64,000 nucleotides of DNA from Mantamonas sphyraenae (GCA_026936335.1 JAPMXV010000072.1:124001-188000), one strand, 5' to 3'; positions 44,585 to 55,527 are shown, counted from the stretch's first letter. Translations and numbers: made by a program. The notes: generated from the sequence alone by a model not told the origin.

Positions 44585-47500
44585 ATGGCCCAGCGTGTGC
44601 AGAGAGGACAGCAGCGGGGCAGCAAAGAGATGCGCAGTGCGATGGAAGAGGATGTAGTGGACGGATCCAAGGAGAATGCAGTGGAGAATTCGCAGGCAGT
44701 GCGCCGTAGCAGACGGGCAAAGAAAGCCGTCGCGCGGTTGGGGATCGGAGGCGCGGAACGGGTGGGAAAGGGTGGCACGAAGGATGAGAGCAAAGATGGG
44801 TCGGATGAACAGGGTGGGAAAATTGTGGAGGAAAGTGTGATGACACGCAGCAGTCGTCGCAGCAAGCTGAAGGCTGTGGAAGCGTTGAGCGGGCTGGGCG
44901 GTGCCAGGCGAAAGAACAAGGCGACCAAAGAGGTGGAGGAGCGTGGGGTAGAGGAGCGGGAAGAGGAGGAGGAGGAGACGGAAACGAAGGAGAATGAGGG
45001 TGGGGAGGAGGTGGTGGAGGAGATCGAGGAGGAGGAGGAGGTTGGAATGGCACGCAGTGCACCGAACAAGTCATTGCCAAGCAAGTTGAAACCTGTGTCA
45101 GGAATCAAGGCTTTGCAAGGTTTGGGTGGGGCCAAGAGAAGGAACAAGGAGACAAAGGAGGTTGAGGAGCGTGGCGTGGACGGGGATGTGGAGGAGGCAA
45201 CCGAGGATGCGGCGGTGGAGATTGGGAACGAGGAGGAGGAGGAGGAGGAGGAGAAGGTGGAAGAGGAAGGAAGGAAGCGAGGGGACCGTGCACTGCCTAA
45301 CAAGCTGAAGCCAGTGGCAGGGATCAAGGGGATCAGTGGGTTGGGAGGAGCCAAGCGCAAGAACAAGGCGACAAAGGAGGTGGAGGAGCGTGGGGTAGAC
45401 GAGCGGGAGGAGGAGAGGGATGAAAAGGAAGAGGAGGAGGATGAGGAGGGTGTGGACGATGGGCAAGGCGAGGAAGGTGCGCGGGAGGAGGGCGAGGAGG
45501 AGCCTGTGCTTGTCACGCGAGCAAGCAAGGCCCTGCCGTCCAAGTTGAAGCCTGTGGCAGGGATCAAAGGTATCAGTGGACTGGGTGGAGCAAAGAGGAA
45601 GAACAAGGAGACGAAGGAGGTTGAGGAGCGTGGCGTGGAGCAGGAGGGAGGGTTGGAAGAGAGGCAAGAGGCGCTGGAAGAGGATGGGGAGGAGGAAGGG
45701 GAGATTGTGGAGATGGAGGAGACAAAAGTGAGGGAAGAAAGGCACACGGGACGCTCGTTGCCTGTGAAGCTGAAGCCTGTGGAGGGGATCGGTGTGCAGC
45801 TTGGCGGAGCGATGCGCGCAGGACGCAACGGCAAGGCGATCGCAGGGGAGACAGAGGAGATGGAGGATGGAGACGACAAAGATGCAGATGTGATGGAGGT
45901 GGAGGTGGAGGAGAAGACGTTTGTGGAAAAGATGAGGCCGAAGAAGATGATGGGAACCGGGTTGAGCGGCGTCGGGAGGATTGGAAGGGAGGAAGAGGAG
46001 GAGATGCTGGAAGAGATGCTGCGCAATGTTCAGAAGGAGGAGGAAGAGGAGGCAGCAGCGGCAGCAGCGGAATTAGAGGCGGAGAAGGCAAATCGAAGGA
46101 TGACGAGCGCGGAGAAGGCGCAGATGGAGGCGTTGGAGGCATTTGGTGGAGCTGGATTGGGTTCACTGGAGGTTGCGAGCAAGCAAGAGGGTTCTGCTGG
46201 TGTCAGCGAGGAGGGGGAAGAAGTTGTGGAGAGGAGGCTGACCAGAGCCGAGCAGGCAAGGTTGGAGGCACTGCAGGCATTTGGTGGGGCTGGGCTGGAG
46301 TCGCTGGAGGTGACAAGCACAAAGAGTGTGGGTGTGGATGGTGAGGGGGAGAGTGGACAACAGGAGGAGCAGCAGCCAAAGAGGCTGACCAAGGCTGAGC
46401 AGGCAAGGTTGGAGGCACTGCAGGCATTTGGTGGAGCTGGGCTGGAGTCGCTGGAGGTGACAAGCACAAAGAGTGTGGGTGTGGATGGTGAGGGGGAGAG
46501 TGGACAACAGGAGGAGCAGCAGCCAAAGAGGCTGACCAAGGCTGAGCAGGCAAGGTTGGAGGCACTGCAGGCATTTGGTGGAGCTGGGCTGGAGTCGCTG
46601 GAGGTGACAAGCACAAAGAGTGTGGGTGTGGATGGTGAGGGGGGAGAGTGGACAACAGGAGGAGCAGCAGCCAAAGAGGTTGACCAAGGCTGAGCAGGCA
46701 AGGTTGGAGGCATTGCAGGCATTTGGTGGGGCTGGGCTGGAGTCGCTGGAGGTGACAAGCACAAAGAGTGTGGGTGTGGATGGTGAGGGGGAGAGTGGAC
46801 AACAGGAGGAACAGCAGCCAAAGAGGTTGACCAGAGCCGAGCGGGCAAGGTTGGAGGCACTGCAGGCATTTGGTGGGGCTGGGCTGGAGTCGCTGGAGGT
46901 GACAAGCACAAAGAGTGTGGGTGTGGATGGTGAGGGGGAGAGTGGACAACAGGAGGAGCAGCAGCCAAAGAGGTTGACCAAGGCTGAGCAGGCAAGGTTG
47001 GAGGCATTGCAGGCATTTGGTGGGGCTGGGCTGGAGTCGCTGGAGGTGACAAGCACAAAGAGTGTGGGTGTGGATGGTGAGGGGGAGAGTGGACAACAGG
47101 AGGAGCAGCAGCCAAAGAGGTTGACCAGAGCCGAGCGGGCAAGGTTGGAGGCACTGCAGGCATTTGGTGGGGCTGGGCTGGAGTCGCTGGAGGTGACAAG
47201 CACAAAGAGTGTGGGTGTGGATGGTGAGGGGGAGAGTGGAAAACAGGAGGAGCAGCAGCCAAAGAGGTTGACCAAGGCTGAGCAGGCAAGGTTGGAGGCA
47301 CTGCAGGCATTTGGTGGAGCTGGGTTAGAGTCACTGGAGGTGACAAGCACAAAGAGTGTGGGTGTGGATGGTGAGGGGGAGAGTGGACAACAGGAGGAAC
47401 AGCAGCCAAAGAGGTTGACCAAGGCTGAGCAGGCAAGGTTGGAGGCACTGCAGGCATTTGGTGGAGCTGGGCTGGAGTCGCTGGAGGTGACAAGCACAAA

Positions 47501-47969
47501 GAGTGTGGGTGTGGATGGTGAGGGGGAGAGTGGACAACAGGAGGAGCAGCAGCCAAAGAGGCTGACCAAGGCTGAGCAGGCAAGGTTGGAGGCACTGCAG
47601 GCATTTGGTGGAGCTGGGCTGGAGTCGCTGGAGGTGACAAGCACAAAGAGTGTGGGTGTGGATGGTGAGGGAGAGAGTGGACAACAGGAGGAACAGCAGC
47701 CAAAGAGGTTGACCAAGGCTGAGCAGGCAAGGTTGGAGGCACTGCAGGCATTTGGTGGAGCTGGGCTGGAGTCGCTGGAGGTGACAAGCACAAAGAGTGT
47801 GGGTGTGGATGGTGAGGGGGAGAGTGGAAAACAGGAGGAGCAGCAGCCAAAGAGGCTGACCAAGGCTGAGCAGGCAAGGTTGGAGGCACTGCAGGCATTT
47901 GGTGGAGTCAGTCTCGACGCACTCGAGATCGTCAGCATCTCTCAGGACGAGGAGGAAATTCACGAATGA
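44585..47969 (+). CDS. Internally repetitive acidic protein, two repeat families (frame broken once)
   Basis: Read through one extra base at 46639-46644, the gene encodes about 1,127 residues. The N-terminus has basic patches (RRSRRAKKAVARL). Residues about 95-420 hold four copies of a module of the form SKLKPVAGIKGISGLGGA + KRKNKETKEVEERGV, separated by Glu runs. Residues about 550-1,110 hold about eleven tandem copies of a 49-residue unit: RLTKAEQARLEALQAFGGAG, then LESLEVTSTKSVGVDGEGES, then GQQEEQQPK. A divergent founder copy (MTSAEKAQMEALEAFGGAG) precedes the array. No known domain is recognised. Each unit predicts one amphipathic helix plus an acidic linker, so the protein may be a multivalent scaffold. 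The stop is 16 bp from the RPB3 stop. Confidence 0.7.
46235..47923 (+). repeat. Tandem 147-bp coding repeat, about eleven copies
   Basis: Units of 147 bp (49 codons) repeat with very few differences, mostly single-base synonymous or conservative changes (aag gct/aga gcc giving TKAEQ/TRAER; caa/aaa giving GQQ/GKQ). The near identity at DNA level implies recent expansion or ongoing homogenisation. Confidence 0.9.
46639..46644 (+). other. Single-G insertion in one unit of the 147-bp array
   Basis: This unit reads gtga followed by six Gs, whereas every other unit has five. The extra base shifts the frame and causes a stop at 46691-46693. The correct frame resumes in the following unit, so either the copy is assembled wrongly or this allele is truncated. 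Confidence 0.85.
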
Positions 47970-47985
47970 TCACCCTGTGATCAAA

Positions 47986-49392
47986 TCAAAGGTACATTGC
48001 ATCGTCTGCACCCAACTGCTGCACTCCATCCTGCACAACCTGCAGCTTCTGCTTGAGCACATCCAGGGCGCGCTCGACAATCAACGCCGGATCCAACGCC
48101 CCGCTCGATTCCACGTAAAACACAAACCGCTCCTGCGAGGCTTCAATCTTGACCAAATCGGGTTGTTCAATGGCCTTTGCCAGATGCACGCACTCGTCGC
48201 AGTACGTGCAGCCGCGTGCGTTGGTCACCTCGATCTTGCGCAGCTCGTCGTTGTATGCATAGACATTGGTGGGGCAGCTGTTGATAAACTGTTGCTTGTC
48301 ATCCTCAGACATGTTGCTCTGTACCGTGTCGTTGATGCGGATCTCCGGGTCAAACTGGTAGGTGGCCACCGTCACAGGAGACCACTTGGCGTGTTCCTTG
48401 CCCACGCTCTTGTGTGCGTATGCCGTCAGCTTGATGCGCTGGTTCTTGCGCAGCTTGGCCAACAGGATGCCTCCCTCTTCACCTTCGTGCTCCTGTGCAT
48501 ACAAAGAGAGAGAGTGTGAGTGTGTGTGAGTGAGCATCCGGAGCATCCTCCTCGCATCCTCTTCCCCCCCCACGGCAATCCCACCCTGCTCCTCTTTGCC
48601 ACTTCCTGCCTCCCGCCACACTTACCCTGTCCCACTGCGACCATGCAGGGTACGCCACGGGCTGGTCGTTGATCCCGTCCGAGACCTTGGGCACGAGCAT
48701 GTCGCTTGTGACCCGCATGTGCTCGTCGTCCTCACACTTGGCATCCATCTCCACCACCACTGTGCAGTTGTCGCATCCAGACACACAGCTGCATTCTGCT
48801 TTGTAGTTTAACTTATCCGCTGCGTTTACGCCGTCGCAAGCGTGGCAAAACACACAACCGCGCGCCGCGTCAGCCTCTTTGCTGCCCTCCGTCGCCTTTT
48901 GCACTCGCCACACACTCACCATTGGTCGACACAAACGGCACCAGCCCCAGCCGATGTGCCAGAAACTCGTCCACGAGCACTGTGGTGTGTGTATGTGTGT
49001 GTGCGTCGTCCACCGTGCTGCGTCAGCGTCCCGTCGTTGTCCCCTCGGGTGCCTTTTCCACCTGCGATCACCCTCGCAAAAACTCACCCGAGCTGTTGTG
49101 CTGGTACTTGACCAGGTCGATGGCAATGGTGGGCACCTCTGCAATCATGATACGGCGCAATGAGTTGGCCATGCTGCATCCATCCAATTGAACAGAGGGC
49201 GCGCCAAGCCGGTGTCAGCCTCAGTTTGCTCGAACACACAACCACTCACCTTTTTGCACACACACACACACACACACTGTGAACTCACCTCACGTCCGTC
49301 TTGCTCAGCACAAACCGGATCGAGTCCGACTTGAGCTCAAGGATCTCCACCTCGGGAGCACGTGAGAACTCGGTCGGGTTGTTGCTGCTCAT
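47986..49392 (-). CDS. POLR2C: RNA polymerase II subunit RPB3
   Basis: Five exons (49392-49289, 49173-49088, 48979-48920, 48819-48626, 48492-47986) join in phase to 316 residues. Signature blocks: [59 protein letters not shown] (the alpha-motif dimer interface), [10 protein letters not shown] zinc loop, and [22 protein letters not shown]3 pairs with RPB11 to form the alpha-like platform of Pol II. A second cysteine cluster, CTYCDEC, lies in the C-terminal part at about residue 245, where yeast and human RPB3 have none. The start is 55 bp from the divergent ribosomal L38 gene. Confidence 0.95.
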
Positions 49393-49447
49393 CTGCTGGC
49401 TGCCTCCACCTGCGCTCCTTCGCCCAGCCAATCTCAAACTCGACACA

Positions 49448-50244
49448 ATGGTTCGTTTGTAGTTGCCACCACATGCACACCTTGCCCATGTGCACCACCC
49501 ATGTCCACCTTTCACATCCATGGCCCATGCATACACGTACGCACACATGTGCACGTGCAAGGCAGCCCCCCGTTGCTGGAGCCCTCGCTCCAAATTCGCC
49601 TTGCTCCCGCCAAGGCCCTTTCGGCCGCCCCGCCAGGCTTCCACACACGCCACAGATTCACAGCACCTGCAGCCATGCATGCAGCCTGGCTCTATGTACA
49701 TATACCCTGGCTTGCGTGTGGCCCTGTGTCTCGTGCTGCGTGTGCCGGGCTGCCTTTGCGTCAGGTGCATGCAACTTTTTCGCCCGCCAGCCACACTGCC
49801 AATGCCGCGTTTGCCGGCCGCGTCAGCCGTGCACACGCCCTGGCGTACCATGCGCACGCATGTGTGTGTGTGCCTCCCGTCTGCATCATCCTGCACCTGT
49901 CTCTATTCACCTGTGTTGTCCATCCCGGAGCTGCGGTGCACTTTAAGCCTCGCCTGCATGCCAGCCAATTTCGCTCACACCCTCCGTTTCTGCCTTCTCC
50001 CACCCTCGTCGACTGTGTCCCCGTGTGCCTCCCACAGCCCAAACAGATTACCGACATCAAGCAGTTCCTGACCATCTGCCGCCGCAAGGACACCCGCTCG
50101 GTCAAGATCAAGAAGACTGTGCGCGTCACCAAGTTCAAGGTGCGCACTTCTAAATATCTGTACACCTTCTGCGTCAAGGATGCCGACAAGGCCGAGAAGC
50201 TCAAGCAGTCTCTGCCGCCCAACGCCAAGGCCATCGATGTCTAA
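49448..50244 (+). CDS. RPL38: 60S ribosomal protein L38 (eL38)
   Basis: Exon 2 (50038-50244) encodes [40 protein letters not shown] and [18 protein letters not shown], a full eL38 minus its first Met. After the acceptor cccacag there is no start codon in frame. The only upstream ATG immediately followed by GT is at 49448-49450 (ATG|gttcgt), giving 69 residues with an ATG-only first exon and a 587-nt intron. An untranslated first exon with another start cannot be excluded. L38 is a small protein of the large subunit that helps selective mRNA translation in animals. Confidence 0.88.
49451..50037 (+). other. Long first intron of RPL38
   Basis: At 587 nt this is the longest intron proposed in the window. 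Ribosomal-protein introns often host box C/D snoRNAs. I found no clear paired RUGAUGA/CUGA boxes by eye, so nothing is assigned. Confidence 0.4.
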
Positions 50245-50325
50245 ATGCAACACGGGTTGTGTCCATGTGTGTGTCCATTTTGTATGTGTGTGCGTGTGTG
50301 GGGTGTGTGCTTGCATGCTCCTCCC

Positions 50326-51117
50326 CTACTCGGTTGAACTCGCCTGTTTGGATGCCAGCTGCATCTTAAAGTCCTGGATCTGGCTGCGCATGTTGTAGTT
50401 GGGGATGATGGTCTTGTTGTCCAGGGTCTGGTTGGTCATGGGCGATGTGTCGTGGGTTTTGAGCCAGTCCTCAATGGCCGTCCGTTCGTACGTGTACCCA
50501 TCGCACAGGAACACAGGGTCGCTGTAAACTGTAAAGGCAATGGGACACACAAACGCATCGGGTGCCTCTTGGCTCAGCTGCTCCTCCAGGTCCTCGTTTG
50601 CGTTGGCCAGCGACTCGATCTTGATGCGCGTCAACCCGCTCACTGTTGTCGTCTCTGTCTCTGTCTCTGTCTCTGCTGTCGTCTCCACCTCCACCCCCGT
50701 GGTAGACGTGGCATTCACCACACGCAGCTGCACCCCTTTGCCGTTGTGCATGTCCTGGAAGGAGACGTCGTCCAGGAAGAGGTAGTCCTTGAAGGAGACG
50801 TCAAAGAACTGCAGTTCCGCATCCAGAGGCACCCCCAGCTGGCAGTTCAGTTCCGACTTGAGTTGGCCAACCCCAGCCACACTCACCGTCAGCTCGTATG
50901 CCTTTTCCTGGAACTCCACCGTCAGCGTGAGATCCTTGACCCCCTGGTCCTGCCTGGTCCATTCCGCAGGCTGCTCCACCTTTTTCTGCTGTGGATCGTA
51001 GCTTCCGCCGTACGAATAGCCGCCGTAGCTGCCATAGCCACCGTAGCTGCTGTATGAGTTCTGATTGGTCGTCTGCTGCGGCTGGTAGTACGACCCATAC
51101 TGGCCGTAGCTTGAATA

Positions 51118-51153
<36 letters not shown>

Positions 51154-52698
51154 CCTGTACGACGACACATAGCTGTTGTATCGGTTGTACTGCTGCCGCT
51201 TCAACCCTGCTTTGCCGTACTGACGCATATCCTTGGGCGGCTTCTCATGGTACTCCACCTCGATCACCTTGCCCGCAAGCGCCACGTGCTCATTCAGAGC
51301 CACCACAAAGCGACCCATGCGTGAGCAGTCTGTGAAACGGTCCATGAATGCCGGCGTCTGTACGGTGAGGGTCACCTCGCCGGCCTGGCCTGTGACGATC
51401 TGCGTGGGGGAATCCTCCACGTTGTTGCCCAGCCTGTCTGTGGAAAAGTGCAACTTGTGAAAGTGCACACGTGCACTGATGCCGTGGGAGAGCATGGTGC
51501 CCTCGACACCAAACTGGACCCCCTTGGGTGCATTGATGACCATGATCTGTGCACGCAGTGTGTTGACCGCAGCATCCTCTGTGCGATGCACACTTGCAGT
51601 CATCACCATACCCCGTGCCACCTCCCTCAGCGCTGTGTTGCCCAAACACATGCCCACATTCATGCCTGCCACCGCCCGGCTCACCGACTCGTTCCACACC
51701 TCCATCGACTTGACCACCTTGCGCAACCCCAGCGGCGCAAGCATCACATTGCTTCCCACATCCAACGAGCCCTGCAGCACAACCCCAGTGACCACGGTGC
51801 CCACCCCACCGATCTTCATCTTGTCATGGATCACCATGCGGAACGGTGCGTCCACCTCACGTTCCATGGGTTCCAACGCCGCAAACAGTTCGCTCAGCGT
51901 GGCGCCTTCATACCATGACACCGCACCTGTGTTCTCCGTCAGGTTGTCATACGTGAATGCCATGCGAAACTCCTTTTCGTCCTTGCTCGGGCGTCGGCAC
52001 TGCAGCACCGTCCACGTCTGCCGATCCTTCTTCACACCCACTTTGGTGGCGTACTTGGTCAGCTCCGCCTTTACCTCTCCGTACAACTTGGCCTCGGCCT
52101 CGTCCTCATTGCCGCTGACCACGTACGCAAACACAAAGTCACGCACCCCGAGCGCAAGCGCCATCGAGAGTTGTGCTCGAAGACCCTGCCGGCGGTCGTG
52201 TCCCACATCCGCCTGGATGAACGCCTTGGAACACACAACCAATGCCACATCCGTCTATTCCAGGACGGGTGGTCATGGAAGCAATGCATGGGCAGTGTCG
52301 TGCAAGGGAACAGCCAAGGGCGTGTGTGTGTGTGTGAGTGGGAAGCACCCGGGTGTGTGTTAAGCCAGCAATTCCGCGAAATTGCCTTTGCTGCCAAAAC
52401 CAGGCCGGAATGGGCAATGCCAACTCACAATACCCATCATACGTGCGCGGTTGCGTCGAGAGTTGCCCGGCACGTGGAACCATGTGCCTTTCTTCCCGCC
52501 AAAATCCAGCGGAAACGAGAAGAGGTCGCCTTTGGGATTGGTAAGGTCTCGATCAGCGTAGAGACGTCGGAACTGGGAATTGTCGTTTACCAGCGCCCCC
52601 AGAACCATTGTGCTCAAGTCATGCTCCCCCAACACACACGCGAGTATGTTATTGTCGTCTGCTTGGACCTCTGTGTTTTTGCCCGATCGAGTCGACAT
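50326..52698 (-). CDS. eEF1A-derived protein with ubiquitin-like segment and C-terminal U-box
   Basis: Exons 52698-52429 and 52254-50326 join in phase to 732 residues. Residues 15-200 follow the eEF1A G domain but are eroded: GEHDLSTM replaces GHVDAGKST, and no NKMD motif is seen after ALALGVRDFVFAYV. Residues about 200-440 match eEF1A domains 2 and 3: APFRMVIHDKMKIGGVGTVV, MLAPLGLRKVVKSMEVWNES, AGMNVGMCLGN, then FVVALNEHVALAGKVIEVEY. A Tyr/Ser/Gly/Asn-rich linker (YGSYGG) follows. Residues about 525-605 resemble ubiquitin (QLKSELNCQLGVPLDAELQF...GVQLRVV). Residues about 656-727 form a U-box: CPIAFTVYSDPVFLCDGYTY, ERTAIEDWL, NYNMRSQI. Predicted: an E3 ligase on a non-GTPase elongation-factor scaffold. 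Confidence 0.88.
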
Positions 52699-52713
52699 GA
52701 CGGATTTCGAGTT
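52699..52713 (-). other. 15-nt in-phase spacer between two eEF1A-like reading frames
   Basis: The upstream gene ends TGA at 52716-52714. Fifteen bases later the next ATG opens at 52698, in the same frame, with no other stop between. There is no room for a promoter and 5' UTR of usual size, so a shared transcript, readthrough or an unrecognised intron deleting the TGA should be considered. Confidence 0.8.
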
Positions 52714-54097
52714 TCAGCTGTGTGCGTTGGCGTCGCTCAGATCCGCCGCCGTCGTCTCTCCATGCACGTCGATCACACGTCCCGTCATGGCCACGCGTGA
52801 GTCATACTGGAGCACCATGCCCATGGTTGGTGAGACACTTGTCAACGGCTGCAGTGGCAGCAACTCCAACTCCAGCTGTCCGTCGTCATCACCCTGCTTG
52901 CCTTTTTCCACCCGTGTCACGCGTTCCACTCGCGTCGCCACATGGATCCCTCGCACATACAGTTGCACCTCGTGGCCCTCTTGCACGCCATTCCGCGGCT
53001 GCCAATGGACGTGCACACGCACGTCCAGAGTGAGCACCGCATCGCGTTGCATCACCTCCTTTCGCGTCCCGTGTGTGCTGTCGGGCACACGCACCGCCAT
53101 TCCTGACTCAACACGAGTCAGACCGTAGACCGCAGCGCCCACGTATGCGCCCGCCTCGCCTGTGGACAGTGTGTCGTCAAACACGTGGAAGGAGTCCACG
53201 TACGCCTGCATGCCGTTCCATCCGATCAACACGGACTTGGAAGGTGTCATCCTTCCCTGCAGGATTTTGCCAGAGACCACAGCACCGACGCCAGAGACGT
53301 TCATGCGATGGTTGATCACCAGCAGGAACGGAGCATCCACGGCTCGCTCAGGCACAGGGACTGCGTCGATGCACTCGATCAGACACTGTCCCATGTCGAC
53401 CCCTCCCGTGTCTCCTTTGCTGGGGTGGACGTTGACAAAGGGCATGGGAATGTCCTCAAACGCCCCTTTCAGTTGTTGCTTGACAAACAAGGGGCCGTCC
53501 AGCTGGATGGTGGTCCACTGGATGTCCAGGACTTCACCACACAGCGTACCCATGCGCTCCATGTATCCTTGCACCCGTATACGTGCACTCTCGCTGTCTT
53601 CCAGGCTCTCCTTCTGGCCCAAGGAGTAGGCAAAGACGAACGACCGGATCCCCAACGCCACCGCACGGAGCACCTGTGCGTGCATGGGCGAAACTTGCCC
53701 ATTGTCAATCTCAAAGTCCTTCTCATTGCGCAGCATGCCCAGCACCACAATGGCAGCGTCACTCTGTGAGGGGGGAAGGGGGGGGAAGGGGGGGGGTCAG
53801 TGGAGAGGAGTGACACAAAACGCAAACACACCACCACGCACTCACCATGGCCAACATGCGACTTTGGTTTTTGACAGACACGCGCGACTGTGCACTGAGA
53901 TCAAACACAGTGACACGCCGTGTGCCTGTGTGCAATTGGAAGGCGTGGAGGTGGTGATGTGTCTCCATCGACGCCGCACTCTTGACACGCGCCCGCACGT
54001 CACCCAAAGCACAACACAACACCTCTGTCTTTCCCACCCCTGGCGAACCCAACATGCACAGAGTGAGGGCCTCGCTGCGATCCTCCGTGGATGACAT
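52714..54097 (-). CDS. eEF1A-like protein with altered P-loop
   Basis: Exons 54097-53846 and 53763-52714 join in phase to 433 residues, close to eEF1A length. The P-loop is GSPGVGKTEVL, an A/G-x4-GK-T form unlike eEF1A's GHVDAGKS. The G3 region has VTVFDLSAQSR where DAPGHRD is expected, and the G4 site NKMD is replaced by YSLGQKES. Domain 2 is visible as DAPFLLVINHRMNVSGVGAV with LQGRMTPSKSVLIG, and domain 3 as MGMVLQYDSRVAMTGRVIDV. Nucleotide binding may persist, but guanine specificity should not. It is a diverged paralogue of the U-box gene directly downstream on the same strand. Confidence 0.82.
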
Positions 54098-54250
54098 TGC
54101 CTGTGGAGGGAAGTGTTCGGCCTTTTTTTGTTCAAATCAATCAATCGCAAGTTTCCTTGCATCCAACGGGGGCACCCGTGTGTCACAGCACAGCAGCCCA
54201 CACCATCACCACCCTATTCACACACACACACACCCTTCCCCGATTGGCTC

Positions 54251-55527
54251 TCAATCCGGTGATTGGTTGTCGCCAAAGGCAAAGTCGGATGGGTATTTGA
54301 GGACGGGAAACTCGTCCTCGAGCATGAGGGCACCCTTGCGGCCAAAGGCACAGCAGGAACGTGAGCGTTTGCTGTTGATGCCATCGTTGTGGTGTTGGAA
54401 CGGGTCGACGTGCAGCACGTAGCGTGTGTTTGCCCAGGCCTGGTAGAAGCGAAAGAGGGCGGCGTCGGAGATGTCACCCTCCAACACAGGCATGGCCACA
54501 ATGGTTTGATAGGTGGACACCACCTTGTGGACTTTGATGCGGTCCTTGCTGAACGTAAACGACACAAGCTCCTCGTCTGTTTCCGTCACCCTGTCCGCTT
54601 CCACAATCAACAGCGGCGCCAGCTTTTGGTTGTACTCACGGAAGGGCAGGATCTTTTGTACCACGTACCAATCGATGGTCGGGAACAATCCCACCCCACC
54701 GCCTTTGTACTTCATCAGGCACGGTCCCAACCCGTCCACCCAGCACGGTGCTCCCAGACGGCCCATGTACACAAACGAAAAGTCTTCCGGTCCCGTGTCC
54801 TCTGGTATCCTGTGGTGTGGTGTGGTGTGTTGTGTGGGTGTCAGACAGAGCCAGAGGCGGTGCCGGTGAGTGCCAGGGGCACGAAACGAGAGGGGGGATG
54901 CGATGGGCCGTTTGCTCAGCTCACCCGCAAAACCACCCCCCGCTCTGTGGACGGCGCCACAACGTACGATGTGACTTGGCGAAACACCTGCGTGTCGTCG
55001 TGGACTATTTGAAACTTGAGGCCGTCGGGGATGTTGCGGAACATGCTGACGCGCTGGTGCATGTCCTCCACGGCCACAACGGTCCTGGCCAGCAACTTGA
55101 GGCTGGTCTTGTGCGAGCGCAGCATGCCCTTCATGTTCCGCTTGCCACCCGTTGTCGTCTTGCCTTCCTCGCCCCGTGTCTGTGCATGCCCTACCCCGCT
55201 GCTGCTGTTGCTACTGTTGCTTGCCTCCTCTGCAAGCAGCTCCTCCGACTCTTCGTCCCTCAGCGGCGCGATCTGCGTCAGCTCCACGCGGCTCTTTTTC
55301 TTCTTTTTGCGCTTCTTCTTCTCCTCCTTCATCATCCGCCGATGCTCCTCCATCGGAGACCCGGGCACCACGATGGACGACGTCGACATGGGTCCTTCCT
55401 CTGTTGTCACACGTCGTTTGCCCAAACCCTCCTTTGGACTTGTGTTGCCTCCATCAGTGTGCCTGTGTAGGATGCCTGGGACACTTCCTTCGTTTCGTGC
55501 GCCCTCATTCTTGGTTTCCATTTGCAT
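54251..55527 (-). CDS. Conserved-looking protein of unknown function with basic N-terminus
   Basis: Exon 1 (55527-54925) is disordered, with a Lys run (KKKRKKKKKSR) suggesting nuclear or nucleolar targeting. It then has structured sequence (LKLLARTVVAVEDMHQRVSM, GLKFQIVHDDTQVFRQVTSY). Exon 2 (54799-54251) continues with MGRLGAPCWVDGLGPCLMKY, GLFPTIDWYVVQKILPFREY and FRFYQAWANTRYVLHVDPFQ. The in-phase acceptor is accagag; the more obvious cacag seven bases upstream shifts the frame, so the junction is uncertain. Joined this way the protein has 383 residues. I do not recognise the family. It neighbours the eEF1A-like pair on the same strand, 153 bp upstream, but a link is not shown. Confidence 0.55.

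Noticed and set aside
46030-47969. Minus-strand reading frames of 591-622 residues with Leu/Pro/Ser/Cys repeats
   Set aside because: They are antisense shadows of the 147-bp coding repeat; repeats without stops in one frame stay open in others. The plus strand has a start, coherent domains upstream and a gene-like composition.
52714-54097. Calling this eEF1A proper
   Set aside because: G1, G3 and G4 motifs deviate and the sequence is too diverged for a functional elongation factor; the genuine eEF1A gene must lie elsewhere.
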